From Chitinophagales bacterium (GTDB taxonomy: Bacteria > Bacteroidota > Bacteroidia > Chitinophagales > Saprospiraceae), in contig JAFLBO010000005.1 in assembly GCA_017303475.1 (NCBI GenBank), positions 160,266-224,265 of the forward strand: a stretch of 64,000 nt of DNA. The letters are read 5' to 3'. Both the position numbers and the translations under genes were made by a program. The notes beneath the pieces were generated by a model that saw only the letters and a program-made list of their open reading frames with translations, was not told the origin of the DNA and did no database searches. Numbering within the stretch: position 1 is the stretch's first letter; every line of letters starts with the position of its first letter. Below, one piece after another: positions 8,565-16,964 of this stretch.

Positions 8565-9377
8565 TTACCGTACCCTGGAAGCCATCATGAGGGATTTTAC
8601 CCTTTTGGCAGCCTGAGCTTTGGTATCTGGATCAGCCAGTTTTTGCATGCCTGCCCAGGAAGAAAAACCATATTCTTTGGCTACCATTGATTTAAAACCT
8701 TCTTCAATCGGGTTGTTTTTAGCCACAGGCGCTGTGCTTTTAGCAATACCCTTGGCCACTGTGCTGTGTTTTTCAGCAGCCTTGCGGGATGGACTGGCAA
8801 TAGATGCTGCGGCTACAGGCACCTCTTCCGGGAAGTATTTTGCCAGGTTAAAGTCCTGAATCAGCTTTTGCATGGTCCAGCCGTATTGGTAGCCTTTTAC
8901 AGTGGTATTTACCGGCTTCAGGCGTTCTCCGGCATGACGAGCAGCATCGTTGTATAAGTTTGAGCGATTGTATTCGCCCAGGTAAGATTGTACCAACACG
9001 TGAGCCAGTAATACCTGTGGTTTGAGGTTATATTCGTCGGCTGCGTCTTTTACAAGGCCTTTCCATTCTTTTGCGGTTTGGGCAATATAGTCCTGATCTG
9101 CGTACAAAGCCTTCAGTTGTTCTTCTGCGGAAACAGCCTTTTCAGTAGGTTTAACTGCTTTGTCGCGCTTGGCGTAACCTGCACCTGATTTAGAGGGGCG
9201 GTCTGAAATAGCTCTAGGGGCATCCGGAATTTCAGAGCTTGCGCCCATTTCAGTGAGGAAACCGTCGCGTGATCCGTTGCTAAGCACATCTTTTTTGCCT
9301 CCAATAAAAATGAAGATCAGGATGGCAGAAATGCAGGCCATGGATACAAAACCGAAGAATTCGAAAAAGTTTTTCAT
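8565..9377 (-). CDS. Membrane-anchored glucosaminidase-like protein, probably inactive
   Basis: A 270-residue protein with one N-terminal membrane helix (residues 8-27, FGFVSMACISAILIFIFIGG), a low-complexity charged linker to about residue 85, and a helical part at residues 95-180. The segment LKPQVLLAHVLVQSYLG resembles IPASITLAQGILETNAG of the glucosaminidase encoded just upstream, but the catalytic-position Glu is Gln130 here. The C-terminal ~70 residues are Ala/Ser/Lys-rich and end in basic residues. It is probably a peptidoglycan-associated protein without hydrolase activity, and may be a diverged paralogue of its neighbour. No family can be named with certainty. Confidence 0.6.
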   Translation of the reverse strand: MKNFFEFFGFVSMACISAILIFIFIGGKKDVLSNGSRDGFLTEMGASSEIPDAPRAISDRPSKSGAGYAKRDKAVKPTEKAVSAEEQLKALYADQDYIAQTAKEWKGLVKDAADEYNLKPQVLLAHVLVQSYLGEYNRSNLYNDAARHAGERLKPVNTTVKGYQYGWTMQKLIQDFNLAKYFPEEVPVAAASIASPSRKAAEKHSTVAKGIAKSTAPVAKNNPIEEGFKSMVAKEYGFSSWAGMQKLADPDTKAQAAKRVKSLMMASRVR

Positions 9378-9414
9378 GCTAAGTAAAAATTAAAAAAGTG
9401 AAGGGAATTTTGTG

Positions 9415-9433
9415 TGGGAGGGGGGGGGAGGAG
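9415..9433. repeat. G-rich tract with a run of nine G
   Basis: The 56-bp gap between the two glucosaminidase-type genes holds a purine tract with G3, then G9 (9420-9428), then G2 and G2 separated by single A. The plus strand could form a G-quadruplex; the transcribed genes read the C-rich complement. Homopolymers of this length are prone to slippage. Confidence 0.75.
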
Positions 9434-9434
9434 G

Positions 9435-10382
9435 TCATTTTAGGGGCGGGGCAGTGACGGCCTCGTAGTCTATTTTCCAGAGTTGATAGGTTTCGATAAT
9501 GAGGGTGAGTTTTTCTGCATAAAAGCGGGCGGTGGCATAGCCGGATTGTTTGAGTCCTACGGTCCATGCAGCGTAATATGGTACCCGGTTTTGCCCAAAA
9601 ATTTCCTTTTTGATATCATAAACCCCGCCAACTTCGTAGGTTCGGAGCATCCAGCCATATCGTTGATCCTGTAAAAGAATGGAGTGTCGCCGGTAGCTTT
9701 CTCTGGCTGAGGGATATACCTCGAACCTGTCCCAGGCGTAGTCGTCGTGCATTTGCATACAGTCTACAGCCAGGGAGTGGGCGTTGAAATCCTGGTCATT
9801 GATCACGCCATCTTTGCGAAAGCCTGCCCGGGCTTTGCATTTTATACCAAAATGATTGTTTCCCTGGGTGGCCAGAATACTTTGTCCGGCATTGGTTTCC
9901 AGGATTCCCTGAGCCAGTGTGATAGAGGCCGGGATCTTGCTTCTACGCATCTCCAGCTCCGCCAGGTCTCGGTATGTTTCTATATAATCCAGGTAACGGA
10001 GTGCATTGGCCTGGAATTTTTTACCCATTTTAGCGCGAAGTTGCGCTTCTACCTGTTCACGTTGCCAGTAGGTGTTTTTCCTGGAAAACGTTTGATTGGG
10101 GCGGAATGAAAAGGAAGAGTCGGCATAAAATTCCTTTAATTCCGCAGCAAAAGCCGCGCCAGCTATGTCGGCGCCTGTTTTAAAGTCCTGGGAAAGTTGT
10201 TGGAATACGGGCATTTCGCTCAGGCCTGAGAGCCTGGCTTCAATAGCATCGCGATATTTTAGCACCACATAACACGGAATAGTCACTACCAGAAGGGCAA
10301 TGAAACTCCCTCTGCCAAAGGCTTGAAGACAGCCGCTGCTGGAATCGGTTTGTGGCTGCACAAAATCTGATTTTGGGGGCAA
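9435..10382 (-). CDS. Membrane-anchored endo-beta-N-acetylglucosaminidase (FlgJ/GH73-like)
   Basis: A 315-residue protein with one N-terminal helix (about residues 25-42, GSFIALLVVTIPCYVVLKY), a helical linker, and a glucosaminidase domain from about residue 128. The core motif PASITLAQGILETNAGQS places the likely catalytic Glu at 162; NNHFGIKCK and the AHSLAVDCMQMHDDYAWDRF stretch follow as in peptidoglycan-cleaving family members. It should hydrolyse the glycan strand of peptidoglycan from the periplasmic face of the inner membrane. No ATG is available near the start; TTG at 10382, 29 bp after the regulator's stop, is the best candidate, with GTG at residue 8 an alternative. Confidence 0.8.
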   Translation of the reverse strand: MPPKSDFVQPQTDSSSGCLQAFGRGSFIALLVVTIPCYVVLKYRDAIEARLSGLSEMPVFQQLSQDFKTGADIAGAAFAAELKEFYADSSFSFRPNQTFSRKNTYWQREQVEAQLRAKMGKKFQANALRYLDYIETYRDLAELEMRRSKIPASITLAQGILETNAGQSILATQGNNHFGIKCKARAGFRKDGVINDQDFNAHSLAVDCMQMHDDYAWDRFEVYPSARESYRRHSILLQDQRYGWMLRTYEVGGVYDIKKEIFGQNRVPYYAAWTVGLKQSGYATARFYAEKLTLIIETYQLWKIDYEAVTAPPLK

Positions 10383-10411
10383 AACCAGCCTAAGAGCATG
10401 AGGCTTACCCG

Positions 10412-11113
10412 TTATTCATCTACCCTGAACTTGAAGCCTACGCCGTGAATGTTCTCCACTTTGATCCGCTCATCCAGGCTCAGGTATTTGCGCAATCTCG
10501 AAATGAAGACATCCAGGCTTCTTCCCAAAAAGTAATCGTCTTTGCCCCAAATGGTGATCAGTATAAATGAGCGTTTTACCACCTGATTGCGGTGCTCATT
10601 TAAGAGTTTGAGCAAGTCTGCTTCTTTTTGTGTAAGCGTTTCGGTGTAACCATCAGTGCTCAGGCTCAGGTTCTTATAATCGAACTGGTAATTGCCTACC
10701 ATAACTGGTTTGCCTGGCTTCAGTATTACAGCGTATTTGGTGCGGCGCAGGAAAATATCGATTTTCAGCAGAAGTTCTTCAATGCTGAAAGGCTTGGTCA
10801 TATAGTCGTCGGCGCCAATGGTAAGCCCGTGGATCTTGTCCTGTTTCATGCTTTTGGCTGTCAGGAAGATGATGGGAACATGGTCGTCTATCGAACGAAT
10901 TTCCTGTGCTATGGTAAAGCCATCTACTTCCGGCAACATAACGTCCAGAATGCAGAGGTCAAATTTTTGGCCTGCCTGGATGACATCCATAGCCTGTTTC
11001 CCGTCGCTGCAATAGGTTACATTATAACCATTCAATTCCAGGTTGTCGCGGGTTACGAAGCTGAGGCTTTCATCATCCTCAACGTAAAGCAAATTGGCTT
11101 TTGTATCGGTCAT
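10412..11113 (-). CDS. OmpR/PhoB-type response regulator, RprY-like
   Basis: A 233-residue regulator. The receiver domain has acidic-pocket residues in YVEDDES, phospho-acceptor Asp57 in CILDVMLPEVDGF, Thr in FLTAKS and Lys107 in MTKPFS. A C-terminal winged helix (about residues 135-230) contains LTQKEADLLKLLNEH and RSLDVFISRLRKYLS, ending in NIHGVGFKF. Overall layout and phrases resemble Bacteroides RprY, linked to envelope stress. No cognate histidine kinase gene is adjacent. It precedes the glucosaminidase gene by 29 bp and follows glyA by 21 bp on the same strand, so it may head a small envelope operon or lie within a longer one. Confidence 0.88.
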   Translation of the reverse strand: MTDTKANLLYVEDDESLSFVTRDNLELNGYNVTYCSDGKQAMDVIQAGQKFDLCILDVMLPEVDGFTIAQEIRSIDDHVPIIFLTAKSMKQDKIHGLTIGADDYMTKPFSIEELLLKIDIFLRRTKYAVILKPGKPVMVGNYQFDYKNLSLSTDGYTETLTQKEADLLKLLNEHRNQVVKRSFILITIWGKDDYFLGRSLDVFISRLRKYLSLDERIKVENIHGVGFKFRVDE

Positions 11114-11134
11114 GGTAGAAGGTGTTTAGTGTGG

Positions 11135-12397
11135 TTAATAGAGGGGGAATTTTTTCATATATTCGTTCACTGCGCCACGCACTTTTGCCTGTACGGAGGC
11201 ATCGGAAGCATGGGTGATGACTTCGTCGATCCATTCCACTACCTGTCGGCAATCATCCTCCCGGAAACCACGGGTGGTAATGGCTGCTGCCCCTACACGT
11301 ATGCCAGAAGTGGTCATAGGTGGTTGAGGATCAAATGGAATCATGTTTTTATTCACCGTAATATCTGCTTCGCCCAGCACATGATCAGCCAGTTTGCCGG
11401 TCACGCCTTTGCTGCGGAGATCCAGCAACATGAGGTGGTTGTCTGTGCCTCCTGAAATCAGATCGTACCCTCGGTTGTTGAATTCTGCCGCCATGGCCTG
11501 AGCATTTTTCACTACCTGCCTGCAGTATTCTTTGTATTCAGGCTGCAATGCCTCCTGAAATGCGACTGCTTTGGCCGCAATTACGTGTTCCAGCGGGCCG
11601 CCTTGCATGCCCGGGAATACACCACTGTCCAGAATAGACGACATCTGAATGGGTTCTCCTTTTTTGGTGGTACGTCCCCAAGGGTTATCGAAATTCTTAC
11701 CCATCATGATGATACCGCCACGTGGTCCGCGCAGGGTTTTGTGTGTGGTACTGGTAACGATATGGCAATGCGGAATTGGATCGTTGAGCAATTTGGCAGC
11801 AATAAGACCGGCCGGGTGGGCTATGTCTGCCAGCAAAAGGGCTCCAACCGAATCGGCTATTTGGCGGAAACGGGCATAATCCCAGTCGCGCGCATACGCG
11901 GAAGCGCCACAAATAATCAGTTTGGGCTTTTCTGCATGGGCAATAGCTTCAACTTTGTCCATATCAATCCGGCCTGTATCAGGCTCAACGCCATAGAACA
12001 CTGGATTGTAAACCTTACCTGAATAGTTCACTGGCGAACCGTGAGACAGGTGACCGCCGTGAGCCAGGTCGAAACCCAGGATTTTGTCGCCGGGTTGCAG
12101 GCAGGCGAGGAACACTGCGGCGTTGGCTTGTGCCCCGGAGTGCGGTTGCACATTGGCCCACTCTGCACCGAATAGCGTTTTTAGCCGGTCAATGGCCAGG
12201 TTTTCAATCTGATCTACCACTTCGCAACCTCCGTAATAGCGCTTGCCGGGATATCCTTCTGCGTATTTATTGGTTAAGCAGGAGCCCATGGCGTCGAGTA
12301 CCGCCTGGCTGGTGAAATTTTCGGAAGCAATCAGCTCCAAACCCCGACGCTGTCGGTCGAGTTCTTGATTGATGAGAGAGAAAACAATATCAGACAT
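11135..12397 (-). CDS. glyA: Serine hydroxymethyltransferase
   Basis: A 420-residue PLP enzyme that converts serine and tetrahydrofolate into glycine and 5,10-methylene-tetrahydrofolate in the cytoplasm. Diagnostic segments are LIASENFTS near residue 22, [17 protein letters not shown] near 43, the [10 protein letters not shown] region, and the PLP-binding stretch [15 protein letters not shown] with Schiff-base Lys220. The C-terminus contains [14 protein letters not shown]. The frame stays open 34 codons upstream, but ATG at 12397 gives the normal family N-terminus ([16 protein letters not shown]) and has a -7 promoter motif directly in front. Full length, no irregularities. Confidence 0.97.
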   Translation of the reverse strand: MSDIVFSLINQELDRQRRGLELIASENFTSQAVLDAMGSCLTNKYAEGYPGKRYYGGCEVVDQIENLAIDRLKTLFGAEWANVQPHSGAQANAAVFLACLQPGDKILGFDLAHGGHLSHGSPVNYSGKVYNPVFYGVEPDTGRIDMDKVEAIAHAEKPKLIICGASAYARDWDYARFRQIADSVGALLLADIAHPAGLIAAKLLNDPIPHCHIVTSTTHKTLRGPRGGIIMMGKNFDNPWGRTTKKGEPIQMSSILDSGVFPGMQGGPLEHVIAAKAVAFQEALQPEYKEYCRQVVKNAQAMAAEFNNRGYDLISGGTDNHLMLLDLRSKGVTGKLADHVLGEADITVNKNMIPFDPQPPMTTSGIRVGAAAITTRGFREDDCRQVVEWIDEVITHASDASVQAKVRGAVNEYMKKFPLY

Positions 12398-12401
12398 GGG
12401 G

Positions 12402-12409
12402 CAAATGTA
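12402..12409 (-). promoter_or_regulatory. Bacteroidota -7 element for glyA
   Basis: TACATTTG on the minus strand matches TAnnTTTG, and only four bases separate it from the glyA ATG. If it is the -7 box, transcription would start at or next to the start codon, giving a leaderless mRNA. A TTG lies about 23 bp upstream as a possible -33 element. Confidence 0.45.
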
Positions 12410-12468
12410 GAAAATGCGGAATGTATTTGCAGCAATATGTTTTGTTTCAGCGGAGCAGAAATAAAGAA

Positions 12469-12529
12469 GGGTTCCAAAGTGCCCGGTTTTACCACGCAAA
12501 AAGCGCTATTGCCGGAAACTTTGAAACCC
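12469..12529 (-). terminator. Long-stem hairpin downstream of the PPIase gene
   Basis: Arms at 12469-12486 and 12512-12529 pair in 15 of 18 positions around a 25-nt loop. On the minus strand the stem starts about 22 nt after the PPIase stop codon and is followed by a U-rich stretch (TTCTTTATTTC). It probably terminates or stabilises the PPIase transcript before the glyA promoter. Confidence 0.5.
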
Positions 12530-12551
12530 TTTCAACGCCTGGAATCTGCGT

Positions 12552-14525
12552 TTACTTCTTGATGAGGGTTTTCAATACAGCCTCATCAATCACCACCGGA
12601 TACTCCTTGCGCAGGTCTTGTATCCATTTCTTTTCCAGGTAGTCCTGGTAGTCAGCTACTGCATAGCCACGTGCTTCTGAAAGTTGTTTAGGTGCTGGGG
12701 CAACCAGCTCTTCAATTTTCAGGAAAGAGGCTGTTTTGGTACCTGCGTCGGTTTTGGTTTCGGTCATGTCACCGGCTTTCCACAGGGCGCCGAGGTCTTT
12801 GTTTTTATCTTTTTCGTAGAGTTTTTCCATTACGGTAAGCACTTCTGGCTTGCCTTTTTTATTGAATTTCTTCAATACCTCGGCTGCAGGCTTTTTGGCA
12901 GCCATGGTACGAATTTTTTCTACTACTTTCAGATCGTCTGTTTTGATGGTGTAGAAGGTTACTCGGGCGCGTTCTTTCCACATATATTTCATTTTCAATT
13001 CCTCTTCGTAGTACTTCTGCAGGCCTACAGAATCGGTGTTTGCCTTGTCCCAAACGTTTTGCTTAAGGGCTTCAAAAAGCAGAATGCCTTCTTCGTACTC
13101 GCGCATGAGGGATTTAAACTCAGGATATTTTTTGTCCAACTGGCTTTCTTCGAAAGACATGGCAGTTTCATCGCCCCATGCTTTATAGAGTTTGTTGATG
13201 GTTTCCTGCAACGGATAACCTGCGCCGCGCATACGCTCGCGTCCGGAACGCTGGCAGTAGTCTTCAAAATCTGCAAGGGTGTATTTCTTGTCGTTGCCGT
13301 AGCTGAAGAGAACGTCTTGTGGCTTGGCCGGGTCAGGCTTCCATTTAAAGGTATGGAAAACGGTATCGGCTTGTTTAGCAGACCAATTGGCCAAAACTTT
13401 AGGGAATTCCATGAATTGGCCTTCCTTTTTGATACGGCTGATCATGGATTGGCGAGCTACTTCGCTACGGCCATCGCGTTTAACCCGTTCTGTCAGGCCT
13501 CGCTTGAGCTGTTCGAAGGTGCCTACCGGGCGACGGCTCTTGCGTTGCACGATGTGGAAACCCAGAGTGGTTTCTACAGGTTTGGAGTAGTCGCCATCGT
13601 TTTGCAGGTTAAACGCTGCATCTTCAAAGGCTTTTTGGTAACGGTTGATGCCGAAGAATCCCAGGTAACCTGCTTTGGCGGATGTGGTTTTGTCTTCAGA
13701 GAATTTCTGGCAAACTGCTTCCCATTTTTCTCCGGCCTGCAGGGCAGCATATGCGCTGTCTACCCGCATTTTCTTTTGCTGGTGTTTTTCAGGGGTTTCG
13801 CCTTTGCGGATCAGGATTTGGTTTACTTCCACTTCACCGCGGGCTGGGCGGGTGCCATTCACGCGGAGCAGGTGGTAGCCTGCATTGGAGCGTACCGGGC
13901 CCACTACGTCGCCTATTTTGGCGGAATAAATGGCGCGTTCTACATCATAGTAGCCATCCGGGAGCATGGCGGTGATAAAACCGAGGTTGCCTCCGTTTTC
14001 TTTTACAAACTTGTCTTCAGAACTATCGCGGGCGATGGTGTTGAAATCAGCGCCTTTCTGGATCATTTTCAACCAGTTGGCGGCGCGGTTGTAGGCACGC
14101 AAGGTGTCGGCCGCCGGGCGGTTGCGGTCGCAGTTTACCACCATGTGACTTACGTCAACGTCCAGTTGCATCCGGTCGTATGCTTCTTTGATCAGCTTGT
14201 CGGTAAGTTCTTTGTCTTCGAGGTATGATTTCGCGAGTTGTTTTTTGTACCCTTCCAGCTCACTTTTCAGGGATGCAATGGTATCCAGTTGCATATCCCG
14301 GGCTTTTTGTACCTTAAGTTTGAAGTTGGTGTAGAGTTCCAGATACTCCCGCAAGCTTTTTTCGGAGAAGTCGGCTTTGTCCTGGTTTGTTTTAGCATAG
14401 ATGTATTTGAACTCGGAAACAGGAACCTGTCGACCGTTAACGGTAAAAAGGGAAGGATCTGTTTGAGCGTGCAGATTGCAGGCCAACAGGATGAGGGACA
14501 CTGCAGCAATCAAGTTTTTGACCAT
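12552..14525 (-). CDS. Periplasmic peptidylprolyl isomerase with two parvulin domains (SurA-like)
   Basis: A 657-residue exported protein with a signal peptide (MVKNLIAAVSLILLACNLHAQ). A helical N-terminal region with LYTNFKLKVQKARDMQLD resembles the SurA/PpiD chaperone part. Two PpiC-type parvulin domains follow: about residues 125-230 (DFNTIARDSSED ... GNLGFI ... GYHLLRVNG) and 235-335 (VNQILIRKGETPEKHQ ... AGYLGFFG ... GFHIVQRKS). A long C-terminal helical region has no motif I recognise. It should assist folding of outer-membrane proteins in the periplasm. A -7 motif lies about 41 bp upstream, and a hairpin follows the stop. Confidence 0.9.
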   Translation of the reverse strand: MVKNLIAAVSLILLACNLHAQTDPSLFTVNGRQVPVSEFKYIYAKTNQDKADFSEKSLREYLELYTNFKLKVQKARDMQLDTIASLKSELEGYKKQLAKSYLEDKELTDKLIKEAYDRMQLDVDVSHMVVNCDRNRPAADTLRAYNRAANWLKMIQKGADFNTIARDSSEDKFVKENGGNLGFITAMLPDGYYDVERAIYSAKIGDVVGPVRSNAGYHLLRVNGTRPARGEVEVNQILIRKGETPEKHQQKKMRVDSAYAALQAGEKWEAVCQKFSEDKTTSAKAGYLGFFGINRYQKAFEDAAFNLQNDGDYSKPVETTLGFHIVQRKSRRPVGTFEQLKRGLTERVKRDGRSEVARQSMISRIKKEGQFMEFPKVLANWSAKQADTVFHTFKWKPDPAKPQDVLFSYGNDKKYTLADFEDYCQRSGRERMRGAGYPLQETINKLYKAWGDETAMSFEESQLDKKYPEFKSLMREYEEGILLFEALKQNVWDKANTDSVGLQKYYEEELKMKYMWKERARVTFYTIKTDDLKVVEKIRTMAAKKPAAEVLKKFNKKGKPEVLTVMEKLYEKDKNKDLGALWKAGDMTETKTDAGTKTASFLKIEELVAPAPKQLSEARGYAVADYQDYLEKKWIQDLRKEYPVVIDEAVLKTLIKK

Positions 14526-14566
14526 ATAAGGAAGGAATTAATTGGTGTTTTTGTGTAAAAAGTGGG

Positions 14567-14574
14567 CAAAAGTA
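14567..14574 (-). promoter_or_regulatory. Candidate -7 element for the PPIase gene
   Basis: TACTTTTG on the minus strand matches TAnnTTTG and lies 41 bp before the PPIase ATG. No clear -33 TTTG is visible at the expected spacing. Confidence 0.35.
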
Positions 14575-14660
14575 GGAAAGCCGCATGGAACGGGCTACTG
14601 CAGTGCGGTTTTTAAAAAATGTTAACAGCGAATAGACAGTAATTGGCCAACTGGCGACCA

Positions 14661-14695
14661 AAAAAACGAAGCCCGGTCGTGGGTGACCGGGCTTC
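14661..14695 (-). terminator. Rho-independent terminator of the hpf/raiA gene
   Basis: A perfect 11-bp stem (14668-14678 with 14685-14695) encloses a 6-nt loop. On the minus strand it is followed by CG and six T residues, giving a classical terminator about 60 bp after the stop of the ribosome hibernation gene. Confidence 0.8.
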
Positions 14696-14757
14696 CAGCC
14701 TTGTATTGTGGCTGCAAAGTTCAGGATAAAACCTGAAACGTGTTTTAATACCCCTGG

Positions 14758-15090
14758 CTAATCGGTAATCCGTATATGCTGGTGGGTGGTAATCCTGTCT
14801 TTGTGACGGAGCAATTGTCGTTTAAGCGTGTCAGTGGAAGCGGTAATAGCCGACTCAAACGTGGTTCCTGTTTTTTTATCGATCATCCAACCGCCTGGGA
14901 CATTGAGTTTAACTTCGATGATTTTTTCTTTGATGGATCTGCCTGTATCTTGTAGTTTAAGGTGAACTTCTGCTTCGATGGGTCTGTTTTTGTCGAAAAA
15001 GCGATCAAGTCGCATCAGTTTCTTTTCAATAAATTCAATCAGCTTCGCATCTGCATTGAAATGGATTGACTGCACACTTACTTTCATCAT
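14758..15090 (-). CDS. raiA: Short ribosome hibernation-promoting factor (HPF/RaiA family)
   Basis: A 110-residue protein matching the S30AE/RaiA fold: MKVSVQSIHFNADAKLIEFIEKK at the N-terminus, then VHLKLQD, IIEVKLNVPGGWMIDKK and FESAITASTDTLKRQLLRHK. Such proteins bind the small ribosomal subunit between head and body and inactivate ribosomes in stationary phase. It lacks the C-terminal dimerisation domain of long HPF, so it is the short type. Two Met codons stand in tandem at the start; either could initiate. It is followed by a strong terminator and divergent from aldehyde dehydrogenase, so it is probably monocistronic. Confidence 0.9.
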   Translation of the reverse strand: MMKVSVQSIHFNADAKLIEFIEKKLMRLDRFFDKNRPIEAEVHLKLQDTGRSIKEKIIEVKLNVPGGWMIDKKTGTTFESAITASTDTLKRQLLRHKDRITTHQHIRITD

Positions 15091-15494
15091 AGCGTAACAA
15101 ACGTTTAATGGTTAAAAATGTGAAAGAGCCGTTTCATTTTGGTCCTGTCAAGACGCTTGGCGGCTCGTTGGGGTTGTACGTACTAATCAAATAATCACTG
15201 CATTTTGTTTTCTGGAAACAATGTTATGACCAAGATATGTTTCGAGCAAATTTTTTAACTTAATTTTTTGTCACAAATATTTTACGGATTAAAATACTGA
15301 TAAACGGCGGTGATTCATGCAATAAGGGTAATAAAAATTTATTGTGCAAACTATGTTAATTTTGATAATTTGTAGCAAAATAACTCTTTTTGGCTTCGTT
15401 ACGCCCTGTACTTTTCTGTTCTTCCGCATCAATTTCCTGAAAATCCACACCTTTGCCTCTACACTCATTCGCCATCAATAATTCCATACTATTT
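15091..15494. other. Divergent intergenic region between raiA and aldehyde dehydrogenase
   Basis: About 400 bp with A/T-rich stretches and no gene I can support. A plus-strand TAATTTTG at 15357-15364 matches the TAnnTTTG -7 pattern but has no clear -33 partner and would leave a leader of about 125 nt for the dehydrogenase. No tRNA-like fold or known riboswitch was recognised. Confidence 0.4.
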
Positions 15495-16946
15495 ATGTCG
15501 CCCGAAACGGTTATTCCGAGCTTGACCCCCGATTTGAAATCCGAGATCCACAGGGTCTTTGCTCTGCAAAAACAACATCAGTGGGAGGTAGGGCGCACTA
15601 CTGCCAGGCAACGAATTGCCAAATTGAAGCGCTTGCATCAGGTTATACTAGATCACAGGCCTCAGCTGGTAGAAGCGCTCTGGGCCGACCTGCACAAATG
15701 TGAGGCAGAAGTGAATGTGTCGGAACTGGGGGTGGTACTGCACGAAATCAGGTTTGTTATTCAGCATCTGGCATCCTGGATGACTCCTAAAAGGGTAGGA
15801 GCGTCTATTCCGCTTTTTCGTTCGCACAACGAGATCATTTATGAGCCCAAAGGGGTTTGTCTGATTTTGTCGCCCTGGAATTTTCCGTTCAACCTCACAT
15901 TTGATCCATTGGTGTCGGCTGTAGCAGCAGGAAACTGCGTGATCCTGAAACCTTCTGAGTATTCGCCGAATACCAATAAGGTGATGCAGCAGATTGTGAC
16001 AGCTTGTTTCCCTCCCGGTGAAGTAAGTATGTTTGAAGGGGATGCCTCCGTAGCACAGGAGCTGCTGGGTTTGCCATTTAACCATGTTTTTTTTACTGGC
16101 AGTCCTTCAGTAGGTAAGGTGGTAATGCGGGCTGCCGCCGAACACCTGGCCTCAGTTACCCTGGAACTTGGGGGCAAAAGTCCGGTTATCATTGATGAAA
16201 CGGCCGATTTGGATACTGCAGCAGCTAAAATTGCCTGGTTGAAGGTGATCAATGCCGGGCAGACCTGCATAGCGCCTGATTATTTGCTGGTGCACGAACA
16301 ATGCCACGATGCTTTGCTGGAAAAGCTGATCAATAAACTGCAACAGTTCTATGGTACCACACCAGAGGCTGTTAAAGCCACACCGGATATTTGCCGGATG
16401 GTTGGTTTGAGACATTTTCAGCGGGTAAAATACCTGCTCAATGATGCGCTACAGCAAGGTGCACGGTTAGTTTATGGCGGGCAAACAGATGAGTCGGAGT
16501 TGTACATTGCGCCAACCATACTCGCAGATGTGCCAGACACCGCCAAAATCTGGGAAGAAGAAATTTTTGGACCCATTCTGCCGATACGGAAGTATCAACA
16601 ACTTGCGGAAGCCATTACCTATGTTAATGCCCGCCCCAAGCCTTTGTCGCTGTATATTTTTTCCAATGCCGACAGAAACATCAAGCATATTCTGGCGGAA
16701 ACGCGCTGCGGTGGGGTGACGGTCAATGATTGTGGTCCACACTTTTACAATCCGGAACTGCCATTCGGTGGTAGCAACAACAGCGGCATTGGCAATTGCC
16801 ATGGCGAGTTTGGCTTCCTGGAATTTACGAACCAAAAAGGAGTACTTTACCAGGCCAAGTGGTTGCCGGTTACGGATTTTTTCCACCCTCCTTATGGTGG
16901 AAAATTGCGCGACTGGATGTTGGATGGCCTGGTAAAGTGGTTTTAG
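15495..16946 (+). CDS. NAD(P)-dependent aldehyde dehydrogenase, class 3-like
   Basis: A 483-residue enzyme oxidising an aldehyde to the carboxylic acid. The substrate-anchoring Asn129 lies in LSPWNFPFNL, the cofactor loop in FTGSPSVGKVV, the general base Glu224 in VTLELGGKSP, and the nucleophile Cys258 in NAGQTCIAPDY. The length and the PWNFPFNL and GQTCIAPDY phrases fit the ALDH3 group, which often acts on medium- and long-chain or aromatic aldehydes. The frame extends back to a TTG at 15453, but the ATG at 15495 gives the better N-terminus. It is convergent with the E1 gene, 18 bp away. The true substrate cannot be read from the sequence. Confidence 0.92.
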   Translation: MSPETVIPSLTPDLKSEIHRVFALQKQHQWEVGRTTARQRIAKLKRLHQVILDHRPQLVEALWADLHKCEAEVNVSELGVVLHEIRFVIQHLASWMTPKRVGASIPLFRSHNEIIYEPKGVCLILSPWNFPFNLTFDPLVSAVAAGNCVILKPSEYSPNTNKVMQQIVTACFPPGEVSMFEGDASVAQELLGLPFNHVFFTGSPSVGKVVMRAAAEHLASVTLELGGKSPVIIDETADLDTAAAKIAWLKVINAGQTCIAPDYLLVHEQCHDALLEKLINKLQQFYGTTPEAVKATPDICRMVGLRHFQRVKYLLNDALQQGARLVYGGQTDESELYIAPTILADVPDTAKIWEEEIFGPILPIRKYQQLAEAITYVNARPKPLSLYIFSNADRNIKHILAETRCGGVTVNDCGPHFYNPELPFGGSNNSGIGNCHGEFGFLEFTNQKGVLYQAKWLPVTDFFHPPYGGKLRDWMLDGLVKWF

Positions 16947-16964
16947 TGGTGAACCAGAGTTTAC

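Noticed and set aside
12398..12499. Upstream extension of glyA by 34 codons
   Set aside because: The extension has no family counterpart and contains the -7 motif; ATG at 12397 gives the usual N-terminus.
12684..14228. A 514-residue open frame on the plus strand within the PPIase gene
   Set aside because: Antisense to a convincing two-parvulin protein. The translation is Phe/Val-rich without any recognisable motif.
14526..14757. Possible small RNA in the gap after raiA
   Set aside because: The only strong structure is a terminator hairpin with a U-tract on the minus strand, explained by the raiA transcript. No tRNA or known RNA fold was seen.
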